From: Umezawaea sp036375055
GTDB taxonomy: Bacteria; Actinomycetota; Actinomycetes; Mycobacteriales; Pseudonocardiaceae
Direction of reading: 5' to 3'
Length of the DNA: 64,000 nt
Assembly (NCBI RefSeq): GCF_036375055.1
Contig: NZ_DASUSQ010000083.1
Coordinates: 62,001-126,000 of the forward strand
Shown: positions 24,769 through 32,987 of the stretch, in pieces
Position numbering within the stretch: position 1 is the stretch's first letter
Layout of the letters: each line of letters opens with the position of its first letter
Program-made: the position numbers and the translations under genes
The notes under the pieces: generated by a model
Databases searched by the model: none
The model's input: only the letters and a program-made list of their open reading frames with translations
Told to the model about the DNA's origin: nothing

Positions 24769-26480
24769 GCAAGATCGCCAATACAGTGAAGCCCTTCGCG
24801 CGTCCGTTGGCCGTCGTCGGTGGCGTGCTGCTGATCGTGGCCGCGCTCCTGCCGTGGGTGACGTTCTCGCTCAACTCGGGCAACTACCCGGACCGGGCCA
24901 CCCTCCAGTACTTCGACGCCCCGTTCGGGGTCACCGGGTTCCGGTGGCACATCCTGCTGCTCGGCGTGCTGGTGCTGATCGCGACCTTCGCGCCGATCCC
25001 CAACAAGGGTCGGGTCATCAGGTCCCTCGGCTGGGGTGGCCTCGCCGTCGCGTTGATCAACTCGGTCTTCATCGTCGCCGAGGGCGGTGGCCTCGGCGCC
25101 ATCACCGCCGCTGACGGCAGCTCCGCCTTCGGCGGGGTCGTCGGCGTCGTGGCGGGCATCGCGGTGATCCTCGCGGGCACGGGCCTCGGCATCGAGCCGC
25201 CCACCAAGTGGAAGCTCACGCTGTCCACGCCGCTGGCCTACCTCGTGCTGCTGGTGACGTTCGCCGCCGTGCTCGTCGCCGTCTCCGCGACGCTGACCGC
25301 CGGTGGCCAGGGCGGTCCGGCCAACCCGTACGCGGGTGGCCTGTTCCTGTCGTTCCTCGGCTTCGCGGCGGGCCTGCTGACCGCCCTCAACGGGGTCGGC
25401 CTGGTCGGCTGGATCTCCGAGCTGTCGGAGAAGCACCGCATCTTCAGCGTGGTCGTCCTGTTGGCGTGCGCGCTGCTGCTCCCGTTCACCGGGGCCGGGT
25501 CCGAGTACTGGATGACGGTCGCCGCGAACATCGGCATCTACGCCGCCACCGCGATCGGCCTCAACATCGTGGTCGGCCTCGCCGGTCTGCTCGACCTCGG
25601 GTACGTGGCGTTCATGGGCATCGGCGCGGTCGTCGCGGCGAACCTGTCCGGCGCCGCCGCGTCCAAGATCGGTCTCGACCTCCCGTTCCCGGTCGCCGCC
25701 GTCATCGCCGCGATCATCGCGGGCATCTTCGGCGCCATCGTCGGTTCGCCGACGCTGCGCGTGCGCGGCGACTACCTCGCGATCGTGACGCTCGCGTTCG
25801 GTGAGATCTTCACCAGGTCCGCGCAGAACAACATCGGCGGGCTCACCAACGGCGCCAACGCCATCCCCGGCGTGCCGCCGCTGGACCTGTTCGGCAAGGA
25901 GTTCAACCAGTCCCTGTCGATCGGCTCGGTGCAGCTGCCCGCGGGCGTCCTGTACTACGTCCTGATCGTGCTGCTCGTCGCGGGCGTGATGGCGATCTTC
26001 GCGAACCTCAAGTTCAGCCGCATCGGCCGTGCGTGGATCGCGATCCGCGAGGACGAGGACGCCGCCCGCGCGATGGGCATCAAGACCGGCAAGGCGAAGA
26101 TCCTCGCCTTCCTGGTCGGTGCCACGCTCGCGGGTCTGGCGGGCGCGGTGTTCGCGCACAAGAACGGCACCGTCTCCTACGAGAGCTTCAAGTTCCTGGA
26201 GTCGGTCACGCTGCTCGCCGCGGTCATCCTGGGCGGCATGGGGTCCATCCCCGGCGCCGTCCTCGGCGCGTCGCTGCTGTTCGTGCTGCCCGAGAAGCTG
26301 CGCGAGTTCAGCGACTACCGGCTGATGATCTTCGGTCTCGCCCTGGTGCTGATCATGCGGTTCCGGCCGCAGGGGCTGGTGCCCGACCGGCACCGCAGGG
26401 CCGAGCTCGCCGATGAGGACGTCGGCGGAGTTCCGGTCGACGAGGTGCACGAGCACGACACGAAGGGGGCCAAGGCGTGA
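24765..26480 (+). CDS. livM: Branched-chain amino-acid ABC transporter permease LivM with N-terminal extension
   Basis: The 571-residue protein carries the LivM core from about residue 245 (AATAIGLNIVVGLAGLLDLG, YLAIVTLAFGEIFTR, LGGMGSIPGAVLGASLL). Ordinary LivM proteins are about 300-430 residues. Here some 240 extra residues precede the core and hold about six more membrane segments (VVGGVLLIVAALLPWVTFS, LLLGVLVLIATFAPI, IAVILAGTGLGI and others). The start at GTG 24765 overlaps livH, so the extension is real rather than a mis-called start. Its role is unknown; extended LivM proteins are known in several actinobacteria. The C-terminal tail is acidic. The stop overlaps livG. Confidence 0.92.
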   Translation: MSKIANTVKPFARPLAVVGGVLLIVAALLPWVTFSLNSGNYPDRATLQYFDAPFGVTGFRWHILLLGVLVLIATFAPIPNKGRVIRSLGWGGLAVALINSVFIVAEGGGLGAITAADGSSAFGGVVGVVAGIAVILAGTGLGIEPPTKWKLTLSTPLAYLVLLVTFAAVLVAVSATLTAGGQGGPANPYAGGLFLSFLGFAAGLLTALNGVGLVGWISELSEKHRIFSVVVLLACALLLPFTGAGSEYWMTVAANIGIYAATAIGLNIVVGLAGLLDLGYVAFMGIGAVVAANLSGAAASKIGLDLPFPVAAVIAAIIAGIFGAIVGSPTLRVRGDYLAIVTLAFGEIFTRSAQNNIGGLTNGANAIPGVPPLDLFGKEFNQSLSIGSVQLPAGVLYYVLIVLLVAGVMAIFANLKFSRIGRAWIAIREDEDAARAMGIKTGKAKILAFLVGATLAGLAGAVFAHKNGTVSYESFKFLESVTLLAAVILGGMGSIPGAVLGASLLFVLPEKLREFSDYRLMIFGLALVLIMRFRPQGLVPDRHRRAELADEDVGGVPVDEVHEHDTKGAKA

Positions 26481-27349
26481 GCACGCCAGTCCTGGAAGCG
26501 CGCGACGTCTCGATGGTCTTCGGTGGCCTCAAGGCGCTGCAGAACGTGTCGCTGAAGCTCGACGAGGGCAAGGTCGTCGGTCTCATCGGCCCCAACGGGG
26601 CGGGCAAGACGACGTTCTTCAACTGCCTCACCGGTCTCTACACGCCGACCACGGGCAGCGTGCTGCTCAAGGGCGACGTGCTGCCCGGCGACCCCGCGAA
26701 GGTCACCACCGCGGGCGTGGCCCGCACGTTCCAGAACATCCGGCTGTTCCCCAGCATGACCGTGCTGGAGAACGTCATGGTGGGACGGCACGTGCGGATG
26801 AAGCAGGGCCCGCTGGCCTCGCTGTTCCACGGTCCCTCGTACCAGAGGGGCGAGAAGGCGGCGCGCGAGCGCTCGACCGAGCTGCTGGAGTTCGTCAACC
26901 TCCCCGGCATCGAGGACGAGCTGGCGCGCAACCTGCCCTACGGCGACCAGCGCCGCCTGGAGATCGCCAGGGCACTGGCGACCGACCCGGCCGTGCTGCT
27001 GCTGGACGAGCCGACCGCGGGCATGAACCCGCAGGAGACCGAGGCGACGCGGCAGCTGATCCTGGCCATCCGCGACACCGGCGTCTCCGTGGTCGTGATC
27101 GAGCACGACATCAAGTTCATCTTCAGCCTGTGCGACTCGGTCTCCGTGCTCGTGCAGGGTGAGCTGCTCGTCGAGGGCAGCCCCGAGGTAGTGCGCCGTG
27201 ACCCGAGGGTCATCGAGGCCTACCTCGGCAAGCCGCCGGACGAGGTCGAGGCCGAGGTCCAGGCGATGGTCGAGGAGACGCAGCACAACAGGGCTGCCGA
27301 CCCGCACACCGCCGCCGACACCACGAAGCCGGAAGGGGAGCAGGCATGA
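26477..27349 (+). CDS. livG: Branched-chain amino-acid ABC transporter ATP-binding protein LivG
   Basis: The 290-residue ATPase has an intact Walker A (GPNGAGKTTFFN), Q-loop region (ARTFQNIRLFPSMTVLEN), the short LivG-type signature (LPYGDQRRLEIARALA), Walker B (LLLDEPTAGMNPQE) and switch His (VIEHDIKFI). It powers LivHM together with LivF. A 25-residue tail rich in Ala, Thr and Glu follows the usual end of the domain. Both ends overlap neighbouring genes by four bases, so translation is coupled through the operon. Confidence 0.95.
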   Translation: MSTPVLEARDVSMVFGGLKALQNVSLKLDEGKVVGLIGPNGAGKTTFFNCLTGLYTPTTGSVLLKGDVLPGDPAKVTTAGVARTFQNIRLFPSMTVLENVMVGRHVRMKQGPLASLFHGPSYQRGEKAARERSTELLEFVNLPGIEDELARNLPYGDQRRLEIARALATDPAVLLLDEPTAGMNPQETEATRQLILAIRDTGVSVVVIEHDIKFIFSLCDSVSVLVQGELLVEGSPEVVRRDPRVIEAYLGKPPDEVEAEVQAMVEETQHNRAADPHTAADTTKPEGEQA

Positions 27350-28059
27350 GCGCGCTCCTTGAGGTCCGCAACCTCAGCGTCGCCTACGGCGCGATCGAAG
27401 CCGTCCGCAACGTCTCGTTCACCGTCGAGGCAGGCCACATCGTCAGCCTCATCGGCAGCAACGGCGCGGGCAAGACGACCACGCTGCGGACCATCTCCGG
27501 TCTGCTGCGGCCGACGGGCGGCGAGATCCTGTTCCAGGGCCAGGCCATCCACGACCAGCCCGCCCACACCATCCTCGGCAGCGGCCTCGCCCACTGCCCG
27601 GAGGGCAGGCGGCTGTTCCCCCGGATGACCGTGGAGGAGAACCTCCAGCTCGGCGCCTACGTCCGCAAGGACGACGGCGTCGAGGCGGACATGCAGCGCG
27701 TGTACGAGTTGTTCCCCGTGCTCGGTGAGCGCAGGCACAACAAGGCGGGCCTGTTCTCCGGCGGCGAGCAGCAGATGCTCGCCATCGGCCGCGCGATGAT
27801 GTCGAAGCCCCGCCTCCTCATGCTCGACGAGCCCTCGATGGGCCTCTCGCCGATCATGACGCAGCTGATCTTCGACACCATCAAGGAGTTGCAGACCCTG
27901 GGCACCACCATCCTCCTGGTGGAGCAGAACGCCCTGGCGGCGCTCGCCCTGTCCGACCACGCGTACGTGATCGACCTGGGCAAGACCACCCTCGAAGGCC
28001 CCGGCCACGAGCTGCTGGCCGACGAGCGGGTCCGCGCGGCCTACCTCGGCGAGGACTAG
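27346..28059 (+). CDS. livF: Branched-chain amino-acid ABC transporter ATP-binding protein LivF
   Basis: The 237-residue ATPase is typical LivF in length and motif: Walker A GSNGAGKTTTLR, LivF-type PEGRRLFPRMTVEENL, signature FSGGEQQMLAIGRAMM, Walker B LMLDEPSMGLSP and switch glutamine/histidine region LLVEQNALAALA. It pairs with LivG to energise branched-chain amino-acid uptake. It is the last gene of the operon; a strong hairpin follows the stop. Confidence 0.95.
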   Translation: MSALLEVRNLSVAYGAIEAVRNVSFTVEAGHIVSLIGSNGAGKTTTLRTISGLLRPTGGEILFQGQAIHDQPAHTILGSGLAHCPEGRRLFPRMTVEENLQLGAYVRKDDGVEADMQRVYELFPVLGERRHNKAGLFSGGEQQMLAIGRAMMSKPRLLMLDEPSMGLSPIMTQLIFDTIKELQTLGTTILLVEQNALAALALSDHAYVIDLGKTTLEGPGHELLADERVRAAYLGED

Positions 28060-28077
28060 GACCGACCGCACCACCTC

Positions 28078-28113
28078 GGCGCCCCGTCTCCCCTGCGCGG
28101 GAGGCGGGGCGCC
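28078..28113 (+). terminator. Terminator hairpin after livF
   Basis: GGCGCCCCG-T-CTCCC pairs with GGGAG-GCGGGGCGCC, a long GC stem of about 14 pairs with one bulge and a short loop, 19 bases after the livF stop. A weak GTCGTG run follows. This should end the liv transcript. Confidence 0.8.
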
Positions 28114-28169
28114 GTCGTGCGCGCGGTGGGTCGGCTCCGGTCGCCGGACCGTTCGGCGGGTGTGGCAGC

Positions 28170-29015
28170 GTGCACGCCGTGAACCCGCTCATGTCGGCGA
28201 ACCTGGTGCGCAGCGCGGAGCTGCTCGCGGACACGTGGTGGTCGAGCGCCGTGGAGGCCGTCGCGCAGGGCGCGGTGTACGCGCTGCTGGCCGTCGCCTG
28301 CACCCGCCGCGCCCGCGCCGTGGACCCGGCCCAGCTCGGCGCGTTCGGCCTCGGGCTGTTCGCCGCCTACCTGACCTACCGGGCGCTGGGCTTCCGCCCC
28401 GGCCCCACCCCGGACGTCGCGCTCGCGCCGCTGCTGGGCTTCCTGGCGCTCGGCCTGCTGGCGGCGGTCGCCGCGGCCACCGCGCTGTCGTTCGTCGCGG
28501 GCCGGTCGGTCCTGGCGGGACTGGCGGCCTTCGCCGCGGTGGAGCTGGGCGCGTGGCTGCTGCTCGGCGACGCCGCCGCGCCCCCGGTCCGCCTCTTCCG
28601 GCCGCACGAGCCGCTGCCCGGTGTGGACGACGTCCAGCTGACCGTCGTCGCGCTCGCGGCACTGGCCCTCGCCGTCGCGCTGCGCGACGGCGTCCGCCCG
28701 TTCGTGGCGGGCGGCCTGCTCACGGGCACGGCCGCGTTCCTCCACCTGCTGAAGGTGCCCGGCTCGGCCTGGTACCTGACCGCCGTGCTCGTGGGCGTCT
28801 ACGCCGTGACGGCCGCGCTGCTCGCCCGCACCGCGCGGGGCGTGGTCGTCGCCGCGCTCGCGCTGGGCTGCGTGCAGGTCGTGGCCGAGGCGGTGGTGGG
28901 TCCGCGCTGGTGGCTCCCGTTCTCCCTCGGCCTCCTGCTGGTCGCGCTCGTGGTCCGGTGGCTGCGGAACCGGTTCCGGGCGCGGAGGACGGTGCCCTCC
29001 GCGCCCAGGGGCTAG
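28170..29015 (+). CDS. Polytopic membrane protein of unknown function
   Basis: The 281-residue protein has about eight hydrophobic segments (AVYALLAVACTRR, LGLFAAYLTYRAL, LLGFLALGLLAAVAAATALS, LAALALAVALRDG and more) separated by short basic loops. I do not recognise a family or catalytic motif. The start is uncertain: GTG 28170, GTG 28179 and ATG 28191 are all in frame and no clear ribosome site decides. It lies alone after the liv terminator, convergent with the thioesterase gene, and the two stops share CTAG. It could be a small transporter or an integral membrane sensor. Confidence 0.7.
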   Translation: MHAVNPLMSANLVRSAELLADTWWSSAVEAVAQGAVYALLAVACTRRARAVDPAQLGAFGLGLFAAYLTYRALGFRPGPTPDVALAPLLGFLALGLLAAVAAATALSFVAGRSVLAGLAAFAAVELGAWLLLGDAAAPPVRLFRPHEPLPGVDDVQLTVVALAALALAVALRDGVRPFVAGGLLTGTAAFLHLLKVPGSAWYLTAVLVGVYAVTAALLARTARGVVVAALALGCVQVVAEAVVGPRWWLPFSLGLLLVALVVRWLRNRFRARRTVPSAPRG

Positions 29016-29458
29016 GCCTTCGGCTCGCCGGGGGGCCGCTCGCGCAGGATGCACGTCAACCGGGCGGTGCAGACCGCCCTGCCGTCCTCGTCGCTGACCG
29101 CGATCTGGAACGTCGCCGTGCTCCGCCCGACGTGCAGCGGCGTGCAGACGCCCGTCACGAGCCCCTCGCGCGCGGCGCGGTGGTGCGTGCAGGACAGCTC
29201 AAGGCCGAGCGCCACGCGGTCCGGCGCCGCGTGCATCGCCGCGGCCACCGAGCCGAGCGTCTCCGCGAGCGACGCCGTCGCGCCCCCGTGCAGCAGCCCG
29301 TAGGGCTGGCGGTTGCCCGCGACGGGCATGGTGCCGACGAGCCGGTCCGCATCCCATCGGGTGATTTCGATGCCCAGTTTCGTCGTGAGCTGCTCGGCGG
29401 CCAGGTCCAGGTTGAGGCCGGGGAGCTGGTCGGGCGTGGGTGGGACGGCGGCGGTCAC
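29012..29458 (-). CDS. PaaI-like hotdog-fold thioesterase
   Basis: The 148-residue protein starts at GTG 29458. The hotdog motif is clear: YGLLHGGATASLAETLGSVA (HGG plus catalytic Glu/Asp region), followed by GLVTGVCTPLHVGRSTATFQ and VSDEDGRAVCTARLTCI. Members hydrolyse acyl-CoA thioesters, for example hydroxyphenylacetyl-CoA in PaaI or menaquinone intermediates in MenI/YdiI. The N-terminal extension of about 20 residues is Pro-rich. It is divergent from polA across 53 bases. The exact substrate is not predictable. Confidence 0.85.
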   Translation of the reverse strand: MTAAVPPTPDQLPGLNLDLAAEQLTTKLGIEITRWDADRLVGTMPVAGNRQPYGLLHGGATASLAETLGSVAAAMHAAPDRVALGLELSCTHHRAAREGLVTGVCTPLHVGRSTATFQIAVSDEDGRAVCTARLTCILRERPPGEPKA

Positions 29459-29499
29459 CGGCTACCTCCGGTCGGTGCGGAACTGTCGGTGCTCCACCC

Positions 29500-29505
29500 T
29501 AGACT
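29500..29505 (+). promoter_or_regulatory. Candidate leaderless promoter of polA (-10 TAGACT)
   Basis: TAGACT ends six bases before the GTG start of polA and there is no ribosome site, so transcription probably begins at the start codon. The -35 region is weak. Confidence 0.5.
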
Positions 29506-29511
29506 CGGGCC

Positions 29512-32187
29512 GTGAGCACTTCCGACGCACCGCGCCTGCTGCTGATCGACGGCCACTCGATGGCGTACCGGGCCTTCTTCGCGCTGCCCAAGGAGAACTT
29601 CTCCACGAACACCGGGCAGACGACGAACGCCGTGTACGGGTTCACCTCGATGCTCATCAACCTGCTGCGCGACGAGGCCCCCACGCACGTCGCGGTGATG
29701 TTCGACGTCTCGCGCAAGACGTTCCGCTCGGAGGCGTTCGCCGACTACAAGGCGAACCGCAGCTCGTCGCCGGACGAGTTCAAGGGGCAGGTCAGCCTGA
29801 TCCAGGACGTGCTCGCGACGCTGTCGATCCCGACGATGGCGAAGGACAACTTCGAGGCCGACGACCTGATCGCCACGATCACGACGCAGGCCGTCGCCGA
29901 GGGCTTCAAGGTCGCGATCTGCACCGGCGACCGCGACGCCCTCCAGCTCGTCAGCGACTCGGTGACCGTGCTGTACCCGGTCAAGGGCGTGTCCGAGATG
30001 GCCCGGTTCACGCCCGAGCTGGTCGTGGAGAAGTACGGCGTGACGCCGGAGCAGTACCCGGACTTCGCGGCGCTGCGCGGCGACCCGTCGGACAACCTGC
30101 CGAAGATCCCCGGCGTCGGCGAGAAGACGATCACCAAGTGGATCCAGCAGTTCGGGTCCCTCAACGGGCTCATCGACCGGGTCGACGAGGTCAAGGGCAA
30201 GGCGGGCGAGGCGCTGCGGGACAACATCACCAACGTGATGCTGAACCGCCACCTGACGGAGCTGGTGCGCGACGTCGAGCTGCCGCTCGGGCCGCACGAC
30301 CTGGAGAAGAAGCAGTGGGACCGCGAGGCGGTGCACCGCCTGTTCGACGAGCTGGAGTTCCGCGTGCTGCGCGACCGGCTGTTCGCGACCCTGCCGTCCG
30401 AGGAGCCCGAGGTCGAGGACGGGTTCGAGGTCAACGGTGGCGCCGTCCCGACCGGGCTGCTCGGCGGCTGGCTGGACGAGTACGCGCGCGGCGCGCGGGT
30501 CGGCATCGCGTTCCGCGAGAGCGCGGGCGACCTGGAGGGCATCGCGTTCGCGACGGCCACCGGTGACGGCGGGTACGTCGAGGTCGCCGGGCTGGACGAG
30601 GCCGACGAGAGGGCGCTGGCCGCGTGGCTGGCCGACCCGTCGGTCCTGAAGGCCGGGCACGACCTGAAGCTGCCCCTGCGCGCCCTGCGGGCTCGGGGGT
30701 GGACGCTGCGCGGGTTGACCAGCGACACCGGGCTGGCCGCCTACCTGGTGCGGCCGGGGCAGCGGTCGTTCGCGCTGGACGACCTGGCGATCCGGTACCT
30801 GCACCGCGAACTCCGGGCGGAGGAGTCGTCGGACGGGCAGCTCTCGCTGCTGGCCGACGAGGAGGAGGAGCTCCAGAAGACCGCCACCGGCGCGATCATC
30901 CGGGCCCGCGCCGTCGCCGAGCTGGCGGACGCGTTGGACGAGCAGCTGGTGGACATCCACGGGACCCGGTTGCTGGCCGAGCTGGAGCTGCCGTTGATGG
31001 CGGTGCTGGACGAGGTCGAGGCGGTGGGGATCGCGGTCGACTCCGCGCACCTGGCGGAGCTGGAGGCGCACTTCGCGGCCGGGGTGAAGCAGGCCGCGCA
31101 GGACGCCTACGCGGTGATCGGCAAGGAGATCAACCTCGGCTCGCCCAAGCAGCTCCAGGTGGTGCTGTTCGACGAGCTGAACATGCCGAAGACGAAGAAG
31201 ACCAAGACCGGGTTCACCACCGACGCCGAGGCCCTCCAGGACCTGCTGGAGAAGACCGAGCACCCGTTCCTCCAGCACCTGCTGGCGCACCGGGACGTCA
31301 CGCGGTTGAAGTCCACCGTGGACGGACTGCTGAAGTCGGTGGCCGACGACGGTCGCATCCACACGACGTTCCACCAGACGATCGCGGCCACCGGACGGTT
31401 GTCGTCCACCGATCCGAACCTCCAGAACATCCCGATCCGGACCGACGAGGGGCGGCGGATCCGGGAGGCGTTCGTGGTCGGCGACGGGTACTCGGAGCTG
31501 ATGACCGCCGACTACTCGCAGATCGAGATGCGGTTGATGGCGCACCTGTCGAAGGACGCCGGGTTGATCGAGGCGTTCAACTCGGGGGAGGACCTGCACA
31601 CCTACGTCGCCTCGAAGGCGTTCTCGGTGCCCACCGCCGAGGTCTCCGGGGAGATGCGGCGGCGGGTCAAGGCGATGTCGTACGGGTTGGCGTACGGGTT
31701 GTCCGTGTACGGGTTGGCGCAGCAGCTGAGGATCCCGGCCGAAGAGGCCCGCGAGCAGATGGACGCGTACTTCTCCCGGTTCGGGGGGATTCGGGACTAC
31801 CTCCAGGAACTGGTGGTGCAGGCGTCCAAGGACGGGTACACGGAGACGATCCTCGGGCGGCGGCGGTACCTGCCCGACCTGAACAGCGACAACCGGCAGC
31901 GCCGGGAGATGGCTGAGCGGATGGCGTTGAACGCGCCCATCCAGGGGTCGGCCGCGGACATCATCAAGGTGGCGATGCTGGGGGTGCACCGGGCGTTGGA
32001 GTCGGCCGGGTTGCGTTCGCGGATGTTGTTGCAGGTGCACGACGAGCTGGTGCTGGAGGTGGCCGAGGGGGAGAGGGCCGCTGTGGAGGCGTTGGTTCGG
32101 GAGGAGATGGGGAACGCCTATTCGTTGTCGGTGCCGTTGGAGGTGTCGGTGGGGTATGGGCGGTCGTGGGACGCGGCTGCTCATTAG
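29512..32187 (+). CDS. polA: DNA polymerase I
   Basis: The 891-residue enzyme is full length. The N-terminal 5'-3' exonuclease domain (about 1-300) has DGHSMAYRAFFALP, DNFEADDLIATI and GDPSDNLPKIPGVGEKT. A middle 3'-5' exonuclease-like domain (about 315-480) appears degenerate, as in mycobacterial PolA. The polymerase domain (about 490-891) has motif A DYSQIEMR (D667), motif B around RRRVKAMSYGLAYG and motif C QVHDELVLEV (D844). It fills gaps in excision repair and removes RNA primers; its neighbour uvrB 19 kb away is a natural partner in repair. It starts at GTG 29512, apparently leaderless. Confidence 0.97.
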   Translation: MSTSDAPRLLLIDGHSMAYRAFFALPKENFSTNTGQTTNAVYGFTSMLINLLRDEAPTHVAVMFDVSRKTFRSEAFADYKANRSSSPDEFKGQVSLIQDVLATLSIPTMAKDNFEADDLIATITTQAVAEGFKVAICTGDRDALQLVSDSVTVLYPVKGVSEMARFTPELVVEKYGVTPEQYPDFAALRGDPSDNLPKIPGVGEKTITKWIQQFGSLNGLIDRVDEVKGKAGEALRDNITNVMLNRHLTELVRDVELPLGPHDLEKKQWDREAVHRLFDELEFRVLRDRLFATLPSEEPEVEDGFEVNGGAVPTGLLGGWLDEYARGARVGIAFRESAGDLEGIAFATATGDGGYVEVAGLDEADERALAAWLADPSVLKAGHDLKLPLRALRARGWTLRGLTSDTGLAAYLVRPGQRSFALDDLAIRYLHRELRAEESSDGQLSLLADEEEELQKTATGAIIRARAVAELADALDEQLVDIHGTRLLAELELPLMAVLDEVEAVGIAVDSAHLAELEAHFAAGVKQAAQDAYAVIGKEINLGSPKQLQVVLFDELNMPKTKKTKTGFTTDAEALQDLLEKTEHPFLQHLLAHRDVTRLKSTVDGLLKSVADDGRIHTTFHQTIAATGRLSSTDPNLQNIPIRTDEGRRIREAFVVGDGYSELMTADYSQIEMRLMAHLSKDAGLIEAFNSGEDLHTYVASKAFSVPTAEVSGEMRRRVKAMSYGLAYGLSVYGLAQQLRIPAEEAREQMDAYFSRFGGIRDYLQELVVQASKDGYTETILGRRRYLPDLNSDNRQRREMAERMALNAPIQGSAADIIKVAMLGVHRALESAGLRSRMLLQVHDELVLEVAEGERAAVEALVREEMGNAYSLSVPLEVSVGYGRSWDAAAH

Positions 32188-32239
32188 GGCTGGGCAGTCG
32201 GGTGCTCTTCAGCGCCTGTTTCCGAGCTGCCGCGGCTGA

Positions 32240-32690
32240 GTCGGTCGACGGCTGGTGGTGCGGATCATCGGCCACCGCACCAAGAGTCCTGCGCGCCCAG
32301 CCGAGCAGGGCACCGGTACAGCCGCCATCGGCCCACACCACCCCGACACGTCCGCCCGCGACCGAACGCAGGCGCCGCAGGCAAGGGGCGGCGCCCCGGC
32401 CCTGCGTGGACGCTGGCGCGACCAGCGATCCCGGGGTGTCCACGACGATGTGGCGCTTGCGGCCCTGGACCTTCTCGCCCGCGTCGTAGCCGCGGGTCGC
32501 ACTGCGGACGGTCTCCGCGGCCCGCACCGACTGCGAGTCGACGATCTCCGCCGACGGTGCCGCGGCACCGTCGGCGGCCAGGCGGACCCGGTCCCGCCGC
32601 GCGTCGGGCACCCGCTGGGACGCGCCCGCCCTCCACAGTGCGAACCCGCTCGTCGACCAGGTAGAGGATCGCGTCCACGACCACCCGGCG
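32240..32690 (-). pseudogene. Decayed IS5-family DDE transposase
   Basis: Pieces of one transposase lie in different minus-strand frames. VVDAILYLVDERVRTVEGG (near 32680) matches the start of IS5 transposases. After a frame change and a likely deletion come EIVDSQSVRAAETV, RGYDAGEKVQGRKRHIVVDT and VGVVWADGGCTGALLGWARR. The DSQSV block and VWADGG block carry the usual catalytic Asp positions. The central part after the VDT block is out of frame and shortened. No intact ends or target repeats were identified. It records an old insertion behind polA. Confidence 0.75.
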
Positions 32691-32987
32691 GCGGTGCTGT
32701 TCGTGGCGGTCGGAAACGGGCGCTCAGGGTTGGGGAGTGGGCTGGCCACTGGGATGTGGTGGGTGGGGCTCGCCCCGATTGTTGGTCGTTTCGATGCCCG
32801 GTGCGCACCGCGCTGGGGATCGGGGGCGGGTGGGGAGCGGGCTCGCCCTGCGGGCTTGCGCGTCTTGCGGCTGGTCTGCGCGGCGGGAAGGCCTGGTGCT
32901 CGGGTGTGGTGGCGGAGTTGCGACTTGTCGTGGTTGTGCCAGGGGCGAACTAGTGACTCGTTGAGCCGGTCTCAGCAGGCTGTGGCC
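32691..32987. other. Spacer between IS remnant and BNR gene
   Basis: Together with the IS remnant this makes an 800-bp stretch without an intact gene after polA. The sequence is G/T-biased on the plus strand and encodes nothing I recognise. It probably contains the promoter of the secreted BNR gene. Confidence 0.5.

Noticed and set aside
32166..32953. Plus-strand frames across the IS remnant
   Set aside because: They oppose recognisable transposase fragments on the minus strand and have no family resemblance.
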